From: Candidatus Peribacteria bacterium | GTDB lineage: Bacteria; Patescibacteriota; Gracilibacteria; UBA1369; LOWO2-01-FULL-3 | Length of the DNA stretch: 35,942 bases | Reading direction: 5' to 3' | Assembly: GCA_943358175.1 (NCBI GenBank) | Contig: CALRGV010000010.1 | Location: forward strand, 1-35,942 | In this document: in pieces, positions 1 to 7,371 of the stretch | How the letters are laid out: each line of letters starts with the position of its first letter | Numbering within the stretch: position 1 is the first letter of the stretch | Position numbers and translations under genes: made by a program | The notes under the pieces: model-generated | The model's input: only the letters and a program-made list of their open reading frames with translations | Databases searched by the model: none | What the model was told of the DNA's origin: nothing

Positions 1-228
1 CCAAATTAAAGGGATTTAGAGCTTTGGTTCGGGGCGTTCGTGATATGAAATTCTTTCTTTTTCGCATCTCAACTTTCTATGCCTAAAATCATCGTCAACT
101 ATTTATTCAAAGAAATTATCTACTGATCCACAATTATTCCGGAAACTATAAGTATTTTTTTATTCATTTGGGCTTTATGTGTTTAGTTGATTTTCTTGAA
201 TTTATAGTATTGGCATATTTTTGTCTAT
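1..228. other. Non-coding window edge
   Basis: AT-rich stretch at the left edge with no open frame that looks like a protein and no tRNA-like T-loop on either strand. It lies beyond the tuf terminator. I see nothing identifiable in it; a gene whose body lies outside the window could end here. Confidence 0.5.
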
Positions 229-261
229 AAAAAAAATCCCTGCCTCTCGGTAGGGATTTTT
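229..261 (-). terminator. Rho-independent terminator of tuf
   Basis: The arms AAAAATCCCTGCC and GGTAGGGATTTTT pair with one G-T wobble around a TCTC loop. Read on the minus strand, the stem is followed by a run of eight T. It lies about 50 bases past the tuf stop codon, so it is the natural end of the tuf transcript. Confidence 0.85.
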
Positions 262-310
262 GAATTTGTGTGGGGGAATCAATGCCGCTCGCTTTCGCTC
301 GCGCTGGCTG

Positions 311-1501
311 TTACTGCAAGATCTTTGCAACAACTCCGGCTCCTACTGTTCTGCCGCCTTCACGGATAGCAAAACGTGTGCCGTTTTCGAGAGCGATAGG
401 TGAGCCGAGAGTAACGATCATCTTGATGTTGTCTCCAGGCATTACCATTTCTACATCCGGTGGTAATTCAACAGAACCGGTAGCGTCTGTAGTACGAAGG
501 TAAAATTGTGGTTTGTATCCTTTGAAGAATGGAGTATGACGGCCACCTTCATCTTTAGTCAAAACGTAAACCTCAGCTTCGAATTTTGTATGTGGAGTGA
601 TTGAACCAGGTTTAGCAATAACTTGACCTCTTTCAATATCTTCTCTTTCAATACCACGTAGTAAAAGACCAACGTTGTCTCCGGCGCGTCCCTCGTCAAG
701 AAGTTTACGGAACATTTCAACACCTGTAACAACTACTTTTCTTGTTGGGCGAATACCAACGATTTCAACTTCTTCATTGATTTTAACGATACCTTGGTCA
801 ACTCTTCCAGTAGCTACAGTACCACGACCTTTGATTGAGAATACGTCTTCAACAGACATCAAGAAAGGTTTGTCGAGAATACGAACCGGGTCTGGGATGT
901 ATGAGTCAAGAGTTTCGAGAAGTTCAACGATTGGTTTACGAGCAGCTTCGTCATCCGGATTTTCAAGAGCTTTAAGAGCTGAACCACGGATAACAGGAGT
1001 TGTATCTCCAGGGTAACCATTCTTTGTAAGAATTTCACGAACTTCCATTTCTGCAAGGTCAGCAATTTCAGGATCTGCAACGTCGATTTTGTTCAAGAAA
1101 ACAACAATGAATGGAACGTTTACCTGACGAGCAAGCAAGATATGTTCACGAGTCTGTGGCATCGGACCATCCGCAGCTGAACAAACGAGAATTGCGCCGT
1201 CCATTTGGGCAGCACCTGTAATCATGTTCTTTACGTAATCGGCATGTCCAGGACAATCTACGTGAGCGTAGTGACGTTTTGCTGTGGAGTATTCCTGATG
1301 TGAAGTCGCGATAGTAATACCACGTGCCTTTTCTTCAGGGGCGTTGTCGATTTGGTCGAAAGCAACCGCTTTATTTCCAGGGTATACTTTTGAGGCTACA
1401 GTTGTAATTGCAGCTGTAAGAGTAGTCTTACCATGATCTACGTGTCCAATTGTACCCACGTTGACGTGGACTTTACTTCTATCAAATGCTTCTGTAGCCA
1501 T
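311..1501 (-). CDS. tuf: Elongation factor Tu
   Basis: GTPase that carries aminoacyl-tRNA to the ribosomal A site; cytoplasmic. The 396-residue length is normal. Motifs seen: P-loop GHVDHGKT at 19-26, RGIT at 60-63 (switch I Thr63), DCPGH at 82-86 (catalytic His86), NKID at 137-140 and SALK at 174-177. The strand after switch I reads IATSHQEY, where most bacteria have INTAHVEY. The start is fixed by the conserved N-terminus [11 protein letters not shown]. Upstream are a sigma70-like promoter (1571-1599) and a leader of about 65 nt with a hairpin; no Shine-Dalgarno motif precedes the ATG. In most bacteria tuf directly follows fusA. Here a DUF4256-like gene and an AbiE pair separate them, and tuf has its own promoter and terminator. 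Confidence 0.98.
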   Translation of the reverse strand: MATEAFDRSKVHVNVGTIGHVDHGKTTLTAAITTVASKVYPGNKAVAFDQIDNAPEEKARGITIATSHQEYSTAKRHYAHVDCPGHADYVKNMITGAAQMDGAILVCSAADGPMPQTREHILLARQVNVPFIVVFLNKIDVADPEIADLAEMEVREILTKNGYPGDTTPVIRGSALKALENPDDEAARKPIVELLETLDSYIPDPVRILDKPFLMSVEDVFSIKGRGTVATGRVDQGIVKINEEVEIVGIRPTRKVVVTGVEMFRKLLDEGRAGDNVGLLLRGIEREDIERGQVIAKPGSITPHTKFEAEVYVLTKDEGGRHTPFFKGYKPQFYLRTTDATGSVELPPDVEMVMPGDNIKMIVTLGSPIALENGTRFAIREGGRTVGAGVVAKILQ

Positions 1502-1544
1502 ACTTATTAGTGTTAGGTGATGTGTTTAAATGTATAGTTATCCT

Positions 1545-1560
1545 ACGAGCGCAAGCTCAT
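1545..1560 (-). other. Hairpin in the tuf 5' leader
   Basis: On the minus strand TATGAGC and GCTCGTA pair (one G-U) around a TTGC loop, about 45 nt before the tuf start codon and inside the predicted leader RNA. A similar short GC hairpin lies in the rpoB leader. The function is unknown; it could stabilise the mRNA or bind a regulator. Confidence 0.5.
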
Positions 1561-1570
1561 AAGCGGGGGC

Positions 1571-1599
1571 ATAGTATATTAAGAATTTATCATTGTCAA
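1571..1599 (-). promoter_or_regulatory. tuf promoter
   Basis: Minus strand: a perfect -35 TTGACA at 1594-1599. The -10 is either TATACT at 1573-1578 (15-nt spacer) or TACTAT at 1571-1576 (17-nt spacer). It is placed to give a leader of about 65 nt for tuf. Confidence 0.7.
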
Positions 1600-1712
1600 A
1601 TGGGATTTTATTAGTATTTAGTAGAGGTTTGGTGGATGATTTTTTGAATCTGCAAAAGTTATCCCCGGGGATACTTTGTATAGATTGAGATAGTGTTTTC
1701 AGGCGCAACTAG

Positions 1713-1741
1713 TTGACAAGTCGCTAGAACGTGTGATAAAC
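1713..1741 (+). promoter_or_regulatory. Promoter of the DUF4256-like gene
   Basis: Perfect -35 TTGACA at 1713-1718, then GATAAA at 1735-1740 (16-nt spacer), about 30 nt before the start codon. The downstream part GTGTGATAAAC resembles the PIN-toxin promoter (GTGCGATAAAC near 21306). Confidence 0.55.
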
Positions 1742-1769
1742 CAGGTTTAGTAAAAATAACTTCAACTTT

Positions 1770-2588
1770 ATGGCATCAGCTAACGAAAGACGTCAAGAAC
1801 ATACTCCGGATCAAGAATTTGCCGGCCTGGCAGCTCGTTCCCTGAGAGAAGGTGTGCCGGTTGATGAATTAGAATTAAGATTGCAAAATCGTGATGGGTC
1901 TGTCGGACCCGATGCAGAAAAAGTAGAGGAGCTTCGTGGTGGTGCTAATTCAAAATTACTGGCTATGGCGGGCTATACTACGGAAAAAGCTGCGGCAGAA
2001 TTACAACCGATAGTTGTTGAAAAACCAGCGCTCGAAGCAGCTCAACAAGATGCTGTTTTTGAGGCATCCGAAGGCCGTTTTACTCTTAGTGAACAAACCA
2101 TGCTTTTTTCTGCAATCGAAGACCGTTTTACTTCCCAGCCGGAACGTTATAATGGCATTCAATGGTCTGGTGTAAAAAGGGCGCTTGAAGCAGCGGATAA
2201 AAGTGTTATAGCTGGTCTTATTAAAATGGAAGAAAATGGGCATGAAGTTGGCGTAACTCCTGAAGAAAAAGGTGGTAAAAAAGGATTCCGTTTTGATAGT
2301 TGTTCAAAATCATCTCCTGTCGGTATAAGAGATGTTGATTATGCTCAGGCGGAAACTGTTGCTAAAGGATGGAACGTGGACTTAATGGGTGATGATGTAT
2401 TTGAGAAATTAAGAAAAGCTGGAATTATTACAGAGAGTGGTACTTGGAGTCATCTTAAAACTGATGAGAAAACATTAAAAGGCGGTCTGTCGTGGTATGG
2501 TTTTGATAATGGCGTGAACAAGTACAATGCCAACGCTCACGATCTTAATGGCGGCTTTCGTTGCTCGCTATGGGTTCCGGAGGTGTAA
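1770..2588 (+). CDS. DUF4256-like protein
   Basis: Protein of 272 residues with no known function. From about residue 108 to the end it resembles the DUF4256 family as I remember it: a ...RF...Y.GI.W..V..AL start, a FDSCSKSSPVGIRDVDY block near the middle, GGLSWYGFDNGVN later, and a GGFRCSLWV end. Family members are small, probably soluble proteins of unknown activity. The first ~105 residues are Glu/Ala-rich, have no domain I recognise and may be a lineage-specific extension. It has its own promoter on the plus strand, divergent from tuf, and ends one base before the AbiEii toxin gene, which runs toward it. It is part of a block inserted between fusA and tuf. The family call comes from memory of the motif pattern, not a search. 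Confidence 0.65.
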   Translation: MASANERRQEHTPDQEFAGLAARSLREGVPVDELELRLQNRDGSVGPDAEKVEELRGGANSKLLAMAGYTTEKAAAELQPIVVEKPALEAAQQDAVFEASEGRFTLSEQTMLFSAIEDRFTSQPERYNGIQWSGVKRALEAADKSVIAGLIKMEENGHEVGVTPEEKGGKKGFRFDSCSKSSPVGIRDVDYAQAETVAKGWNVDLMGDDVFEKLRKAGIITESGTWSHLKTDEKTLKGGLSWYGFDNGVNKYNANAHDLNGGFRCSLWVPEV

Positions 2589-2589
2589 A

Positions 2590-3423
2590 TTACGCCAAGT
2601 ATTTTGAAGCGGCTTGTTCAAAAGCCGCGTGATAGTTTTTTAATACTGTTTCTTCGGTGGAATCTTCCAGAAATCGGCTAAGGTCTTTCATGATGTCTTC
2701 TATGCTTACGGTGGCAATTTTTGTTCTGAGTTTGTCTATTACCTCGTTGGCATCTTTGAATTTCATTTTTATGCCGGCCTGTTTCATCGCATTGTTCAGG
2801 TACGAGAGGTTGATTTTTTCCTTGCGATTCAGGTACCATAAGAGATCATAAAAATCTCTGCCTTTTACATATTCGCGGTTAAATACCGCGCACAATTTTC
2901 CGGCAAATAAAGTGTTATCACTGTGTTTCAAAATTGGAAACATCTCATTGAATTTCGTGACGAAAAATGTCTCAATTTCTGTCGGTAAAATTTTAACCGG
3001 ATTTATGTCAACCTCCAGTTTAACGTGAATTTTATGGCTTTTCAGGCCGCTAATCCCAAAAAGGTGGAGAATCTTGCCTACACGAATAAATGATTTTTGA
3101 ACCGTTTTATCCTCACTAATTTTAGTCTCAACTTCAAAATCCGTATTTTCCAAAAAAGTGATAACGGCCTGATTCAACTCCTGAAATGAATATTTGGGTG
3201 TTTTGTTGTCTAATGTAAAGTCCAGATCTTCGGAATATCTTTTCAGGTCATGGCAAATTCTCAAACAAGTTCCTCCCATAAAGCTTAAACTGCTGCCATA
3301 TTTGGACTGATAAATTGCTTTCAAAATTAAAACCTGGAGATATTCTCTGATAATGTTGAGAATTCCACCGCTATTGACTCCTTTCTTTTTTGCTTCGTTA
3401 ATAATTTTGGTGAGATTTTGCAT
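2590..3423 (-). CDS. AbiEii/AbiGii-type nucleotidyltransferase toxin
   Basis: Toxin half of a type IV toxin-antitoxin or abortive-infection pair. These proteins are nucleotidyltransferases; characterised relatives modify tRNA 3' ends or bind GTP. The signature is clear: GG at 50-51, then RYSEDLDFTLD with the catalytic pair Asp66/Asp68, and a later KLCAVFNREYVKGRDFYDLLW block typical of the family. The 277-residue length is normal. Its start overlaps the end of the antitoxin gene by 26 nt, so the two are co-translated. No active-site residue appears lost, so it looks intact. It ends tail-to-tail with the DUF4256-like gene, one base apart. The family is certain enough; the actual target is unknown. 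Confidence 0.9.
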   Translation of the reverse strand: MQNLTKIINEAKKKGVNSGGILNIIREYLQVLILKAIYQSKYGSSLSFMGGTCLRICHDLKRYSEDLDFTLDNKTPKYSFQELNQAVITFLENTDFEVETKISEDKTVQKSFIRVGKILHLFGISGLKSHKIHVKLEVDINPVKILPTEIETFFVTKFNEMFPILKHSDNTLFAGKLCAVFNREYVKGRDFYDLLWYLNRKEKINLSYLNNAMKQAGIKMKFKDANEVIDKLRTKIATVSIEDIMKDLSRFLEDSTEETVLKNYHAAFEQAASKYLA

Positions 3424-4006
3424 ATGAATGGAAACTGTTAAGTAGTAGTTCTAATTTTTTTGAGTTGAAAAATTTTGCATAAGCCAGGGCTTTTTTAAAA
3501 TTAATTTTTGTTACGCCGGCTTCAAGTCGTGACTCTTTCCAGAAAGAATTGGAGGCTTCGAGTTTTCCACTGTTGAGATAGAAATAATCCACCAAGGCTT
3601 TTTCTTTTTCCGCCATCAGAGTCTTTGAATCGAAACCGGTGAATGCTGTTTTTTTAATTTTCTGATAGGTAAACGTCCCGACATCTGTCTCAAAGTGCCG
3701 CGTGGCCTTGGTGCTGACCAGGGTGTATTGAAAAACCGTCTCTGTCATAATGCCGTAAAAATTCAGGGCGTATTCCAGGCTGAAGTAGCAGGGATAGTAC
3801 AGGCTTTGTACAAGCTCGGAAATTTCGTAATTTCTGCCTGTAAACATATACAGTCCTCGTTTCAGGGAAGTCAGATCACCACTTTTGGTCCACTGATGAA
3901 GCTGCAGGTTTAGCACTTTTGGCTTATCGCGAAAGCAGATAACCCGGGCTTCCGCTACAGAAAAAATGTTTTTTTTCATCTTTTTGCTAAAATCCTTTAG
4001 TTTCAT
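3398..4006 (-). CDS. AbiEi-type antitoxin / transcriptional regulator
   Basis: Antitoxin half of the AbiE pair, 202 residues. The N-terminal part looks like the AbiEi winged helix (SVAEARVICFRDKPKVLNLQ, then W-x-K-x-G-x-L-x-x-L-x-R-G-L-Y at about 40-54). The C-terminal part has the family pattern YYPCYFSLEYALNFYG and a later AEKEKALVDYFYL stretch. AbiEi proteins repress their own operon and counter the toxin. It is first in the operon, just upstream of the toxin and overlapping it by 26 nt. A strong promoter (4036-4064) lies 29 nt before the start, directly behind the fusA terminator, so the pair is transcribed separately from fusA. Confidence 0.88.
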   Translation of the reverse strand: MKLKDFSKKMKKNIFSVAEARVICFRDKPKVLNLQLHQWTKSGDLTSLKRGLYMFTGRNYEISELVQSLYYPCYFSLEYALNFYGIMTETVFQYTLVSTKATRHFETDVGTFTYQKIKKTAFTGFDSKTLMAEKEKALVDYFYLNSGKLEASNSFWKESRLEAGVTKINFKKALAYAKFFNSKKLELLLNSFHSYAKSHQNY

Positions 4007-4035
4007 TTGATTGTATATTTTTATAATTTACTGAA

Positions 4036-4064
4036 ATAATAGCTGTTCAGGGTAGGAAAGTCAA
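4036..4064 (-). promoter_or_regulatory. Promoter of the AbiE operon
   Basis: Minus strand: -35 TTGACT at 4059-4064, 17-nt spacer, -10 TATTAT at 4036-4041. The -35 box lies directly beyond the T-tract of the fusA terminator. AbiEi may bind here, but I cannot define an operator. Confidence 0.75.
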
Positions 4065-4067
4065 ACT

Positions 4068-4101
4068 AAAAAGCCCCTGAATTTTTGGTTCAAGGGCTTT
4101 T
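4068..4101 (-). terminator. Rho-independent terminator of fusA
   Basis: Stem AAAAGCCC/GGGCTTTT, extended by TGAA/TTCA, with T residues following on the minus strand. It lies 25 bases past the fusA stop and ends the str transcript before the AbiE promoter. Confidence 0.85.
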
Positions 4102-4125
4102 GGAGTTTTAGTGCGTGGGCGCGGA

Positions 4126-6216
4126 CTACTTTGTTGTGCGTTTCGCGATAATCGCATCTGCTACGTTCTTGCTTACTTTTTCGTAGTGACCGAATTCCAT
4201 GGAATAGTTACCGCGACCTTGACTCATAGACCTCAAGTCAGTGGCGTAACCGAACATTGTTGCCAAAGGTAGATTACACTTAATGAACTTGATTACTCCA
4301 CGATCACCGGTTTCAATAATTTGACCACGGCGTGAATTGATATCACCCATAACATCACCGAAATTATGTTCAGGACAAGTAACTTCTACGATCATGATAG
4401 GCTCAAGAATAACCGGCTGAGCTTTTTTACAAGCGGCCTGAAAACACATGGAACCTGCAATTTTGAAGGCTATTTCAGATGAATCCACATCATGGTAACT
4501 TCCATCATAGAGTTCGACTTTTACGTCCACGATAGGGTAGCCGGCGAGAATACCTCTGGTAAGAGCTTCGCGAACACCTTTATCAACTGCCGGAATAAAT
4601 TCTCTTGGAATTTTACCTCCGACGATAGCGTTTTCGAATTCATAACCTTTACCCGCTTCTTGTGGATAAACTCTCATTAATACGTGTCCGAACTGACCAC
4701 GACCACCGGATTGTTTAGCGTATTTTTCTTCAGCTTTGGCTTCGATAGTAATTGTTTCACGGTAGGCTACCTGTGGAGCACCAATGTTTGCTTCCACTTT
4801 GAATTCACGGCGCATACGATCAACGATGATATCAAGATGTAGCTCGCCCATACCGGCGATGATTGTTTGACCTGTTTCTTCATCTGTATTTACGCGAAGG
4901 GTAGGATCTTCTTCAGTAAGTTTTTGTAGAGCGAAGCCCATTTTTTCTTGATCTTCTTTGGATTTCGGTTCTACGGCAATTCTGATAACCGGTTCAGGGA
5001 AAGTAATAGATTCCAAAAGAATTGGCTCATCCGGATCGCAAAGAGTGTTACCGGTAGTAGTTTTTTTCAAACCTACGATAGCGGCGATATCTCCGGCTTT
5101 TACGGATTTAATTTCTTCTCTTTTGTTGGCATGCATTTGAAGCAAACGACCAACGCGTTCTTTATTACCTGTTGAAGTATTAATGATGTAGCTTCCGGCA
5201 TCGAGCTGACCTGAATAAACACGGAAGAAACAGAGAGTTCCTACGAATGGATCAGTAGCGATTTTGAACGCAAGAGCGGAAAATGGTTCATTGATATCAC
5301 AATGTCTGAGCATTTCTTCACCTGTTTTTACGTCGTGACCTTTGATCGCTTCTACGTCTGTAGGAGCTGGAAGGTAAGCGCAAACTGCGTTCAATACCAA
5401 CTGAACACCTTTGTTCTGTAGAGCTGTTCCGCAAAGAACCGGATAGATCTTGCTGCCAATTGTAGCGCGGCGAATACCGGCTTTTAATTCTTCAATTGTA
5501 ATTTCTTGACCACCCACGAATTTTTCCATAATAGAGTCGTCGTTTTCACCAACTTTTTCGATAAGCATGCCACGGTATGTTTCCATCTTTTCTTTCATGT
5601 CTTCCGGAACCGGAATTTCTACGATGATTTCTCCGTTCTTGCCATCAAAAGTATAGGCTTTGCGTTCTACGATATCTACCATTCCCGAAAATCCATTTTC
5701 TTCGCCGATTGGTAATTGAATGGCTACAGCATTTGGGTTTAATCTTGTGTGAATACTCTTCATGCACATGTAGAAATCTCCACCAACCTTGTCCATTTTA
5801 TTTACAAAAGCGATACGTGGAACATTGTATTTATCAGCTTGTCTCCATACTGTTTCGGATTGTGGTTCTACACCCATCGCACCGTCGAAAACGGCAACAC
5901 CTCCATCAAGTACGCGGAGGGATCGTTCTACTTCTACTGTAAAATCCACGTGTCCAGGAGTATCGATGATGTTGATTCTGTGTGGGTCTGAAGTTCCGGT
6001 TGGTGTCCAGAAACATGTGGTACAAGCGGAAGTAATTGTAATACCTCTTTCTTGTTCTTGCTCCATCCAATCCATTTGGGCGGCGCCTTCATGTACCTCA
6101 CCAATTTTGTGAGTTTTTCCGGTATAAAAAAGTACACGTTCAGTTACAGTTGTTTTTCCCGCATCAATATGCGCGATAATTCCAATGTTACGTAATTTAC
6201 TCAGGTCGTCGGCCAT
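4126..6216 (-). CDS. fusA: Elongation factor G
   Basis: Translocation GTPase; cytoplasmic. The 696 residues match the usual length. Seen: P-loop AHIDAGKT at 15-22, RGITI at 57-61, DTPGH at 85-89, NKMD at 139-142. The domain IV region carries the GGRGQFGHV pattern and the C-terminal part the [11 protein letters not shown] block. The start gives the normal N-terminus and is preceded by a C-rich stretch, not a Shine-Dalgarno motif. It is downstream of rpsG but separated from it by a terminator-like hairpin, and it has a near-consensus promoter of its own. Its dose can therefore be set independently of rpsL-rpsG. It ends at its own terminator. Confidence 0.98.
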   Translation of the reverse strand: MADDLSKLRNIGIIAHIDAGKTTVTERVLFYTGKTHKIGEVHEGAAQMDWMEQEQERGITITSACTTCFWTPTGTSDPHRINIIDTPGHVDFTVEVERSLRVLDGGVAVFDGAMGVEPQSETVWRQADKYNVPRIAFVNKMDKVGGDFYMCMKSIHTRLNPNAVAIQLPIGEENGFSGMVDIVERKAYTFDGKNGEIIVEIPVPEDMKEKMETYRGMLIEKVGENDDSIMEKFVGGQEITIEELKAGIRRATIGSKIYPVLCGTALQNKGVQLVLNAVCAYLPAPTDVEAIKGHDVKTGEEMLRHCDINEPFSALAFKIATDPFVGTLCFFRVYSGQLDAGSYIINTSTGNKERVGRLLQMHANKREEIKSVKAGDIAAIVGLKKTTTGNTLCDPDEPILLESITFPEPVIRIAVEPKSKEDQEKMGFALQKLTEEDPTLRVNTDEETGQTIIAGMGELHLDIIVDRMRREFKVEANIGAPQVAYRETITIEAKAEEKYAKQSGGRGQFGHVLMRVYPQEAGKGYEFENAIVGGKIPREFIPAVDKGVREALTRGILAGYPIVDVKVELYDGSYHDVDSSEIAFKIAGSMCFQAACKKAQPVILEPIMIVEVTCPEHNFGDVMGDINSRRGQIIETGDRGVIKFIKCNLPLATMFGYATDLRSMSQGRGNYSMEFGHYEKVSKNVADAIIAKRTTK

Positions 6217-6256
6217 ATGGTGGGGGTTTAAATTAGTTTAAATTTAGTGCTAGGAG

Positions 6257-6284
6257 ATTATAGGGACAGAGGTGCTTAAGTCAA
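6257..6284 (-). promoter_or_regulatory. fusA promoter
   Basis: Minus strand: -35 TTGACT at 6279-6284, 16-nt spacer, perfect -10 TATAAT at 6257-6262, about 40 nt before the fusA start. It begins four bases after the T-tract of the upstream terminator. Confidence 0.8.
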
Positions 6285-6288
6285 GGAT

Positions 6289-6319
6289 AAAAAAACCTCG
6301 TACAGTAGTACAAGGTTTT
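6289..6319 (-). terminator. Terminator or attenuator between rpsG and fusA
   Basis: AAAACCT and AGGTTTT with GTAC/GTAC inside (one mismatch) form a stem around an AGTA loop. On the minus strand seven T follow. It should stop or reduce read-through from the rpoB-rpsG transcript into fusA. Confidence 0.75.
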
Positions 6320-6336
6320 GTAATTTTGTTGGGAAG

Positions 6337-6360
6337 GAAATTTTGTAGAAACAAAATTTC
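6337..6360. repeat. Perfect 10-bp inverted repeat after rpsG
   Basis: GAAATTTTGT and ACAAAATTTC flank an AGAA loop two bases past the rpsG stop. There is no T-tract on the minus strand next to it. It may protect the mRNA 3' end or act together with the terminator at 6289-6319. Confidence 0.6.
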
Positions 6361-6362
6361 TG

Positions 6363-6818
6363 TTAGTACTTAGCCAAGTGAGCGAAGGCTTTGTTTGCTT
6401 CTGCCATACGTACTGTGTCGTCTTTCTTCTTGATAGCGGCGCCGGTGTTGTTTGAGGCGTCGATCAATTCGTTGGCGAGTTTTTGGGACATAGGAGCTCC
6501 TTTTTTGCTGCGAGCACCACCGATTAACCAGCGACAAGCTAATGCCAACTGACGTTCCGGTTTTACTTCACGAGGAACTTGGTAAACTGCTCCACCAATT
6601 CTTTTTGGTTTAACTTCCAAAGGCGGTTTTACATTATCTAAAGCTGTTTTGAAAACTTTGTCGGCATCGGGATTATTTGTTTTCTTGCTGATGATTTTCA
6701 AGGTTTCGCTGAAAATTCCTCGAGCAATGGACTTTTTCCCTTGCATCATAATATAATTCACGAATTTCTCTTGCATAGGAGTTGATCCTTCCGGAATTTG
6801 TAGAGCGCGTTTTTTCAT
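6363..6818 (-). CDS. rpsG: 30S ribosomal protein S7 (uS7)
   Basis: Small-subunit protein that nucleates the 16S rRNA 3' domain and lines the E site. The 151-residue length is close to the usual ~156. Recognised by KFVNYIMMQGKKSIARGI near the N-terminus and KPKRIGGAVYQVPREV and RWLIGGARSKKGAPMSQKLA in the middle and C-terminal halves. It follows rpsL by about 100 bases in the usual str order. In many bacteria S7 represses its own operon by binding the mRNA; I cannot point to such a site here. There is no Shine-Dalgarno motif before the ATG. Confidence 0.97.
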   Translation of the reverse strand: MKKRALQIPEGSTPMQEKFVNYIMMQGKKSIARGIFSETLKIISKKTNNPDADKVFKTALDNVKPPLEVKPKRIGGAVYQVPREVKPERQLALACRWLIGGARSKKGAPMSQKLANELIDASNNTGAAIKKKDDTVRMAEANKAFAHLAKY

Positions 6819-6868
6819 TGATGATTAAGTTGAGATTATTAAATTATTTTTTAGTAGGTTACCCAGCA

Positions 6869-6888
6869 TGGCGGGGTCTTAGCCTCGC
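6869..6888. other. GC-rich hairpin between rpsL and rpsG
   Basis: GGCGGGG and a GCCTCGCC-type arm pair (one G-T wobble) around TCTTA, in an otherwise AT-rich spacer. It is one of several short GC-rich hairpins dispersed in this window. Pairing is better on the plus strand, so its role in the minus-strand mRNA is unclear. Confidence 0.4.
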
Positions 6889-6901
6889 CTTAGCTCGGCA
6901 G

Positions 6902-6926
6902 AAAAAATAGTAAAAGACTATTTTTT
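6902..6926 (-). terminator. AT-rich hairpin over the rpsL stop codon
   Basis: AAAAAATAG and CTATTTTTT pair around a 7-nt loop. The left arm on the minus strand contains the rpsL stop codon and the right arm ends in six T. It looks like a weak terminator or attenuator inside the operon. With no GC in the stem it probably allows read-through to rpsG. Confidence 0.45.
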
Positions 6927-7325
6927 CTTGGCACCATACTTGCTTCGGCTCTTTTTTCTGCCTTGGACTCCTTGCGTATCGAGAAGACCGCGAACGATAT
7001 GGTAACGAATACCAGGTAAATCTTTAACACGTCCTCCACGGATGATTACCACACTGTGCTCTTGAAGATTGTGTCCTTCACCAGGGATGTAAGCGTTAAC
7101 TTCCATTCCGTTTGTAAGTTTCACTTTTGCAACTTTACGAAGAGCGGAGTTCGGTTTCTTTGGAGTCATTGTGCTCACCTTGGTGCAAACACCACGCTTG
7201 ATAGGTGAGTTGAGCTTGATTTGAGTGTTCTTCAAGTGATTGAATCCAAATATTAACGCAGGAGTTTTGCTCTTGTGTCTTGGATTGCGTCTTGGCTTTC
7301 TAATTAACTGATTTATTGTTGGCAT
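6918..7325 (-). CDS. rpsL: 30S ribosomal protein S12 (uS12)
   Basis: Decoding-centre protein. It is 135 residues against about 124 in E. coli. The extra length is a ~11-residue insertion between KSKTPAL and SPIKRGVCT, of a kind I recall in some other lineages. The accuracy-determining stretches [11 protein letters not shown] and [12 protein letters not shown] are intact, so the usual streptomycin-resistance substitutions are absent. The start gives the standard [10 protein letters not shown]-terminus. It is 46 bases downstream of rpoC, so it is probably co-transcribed with it. The stop codon is part of an AT-rich hairpin. Confidence 0.98.
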   Translation of the reverse strand: MPTINQLIRKPRRNPRHKSKTPALIFGFNHLKNTQIKLNSPIKRGVCTKVSTMTPKKPNSALRKVAKVKLTNGMEVNAYIPGEGHNLQEHSVVIIRGGRVKDLPGIRYHIVRGLLDTQGVQGRKKSRSKYGAKKK

Positions 7326-7371
7326 AGCGGGGCCTAATTTATAGTATGTTTTTGATTATTGCAAGGAAAAA

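Noticed and set aside
859-1080. Additional frames inside tuf, fusA, rpoB, rpoC, zwf and gltB on either strand.
   Set aside because: They lie wholly within conserved genes and have no protein-like composition or starts of their own; they are shadows.
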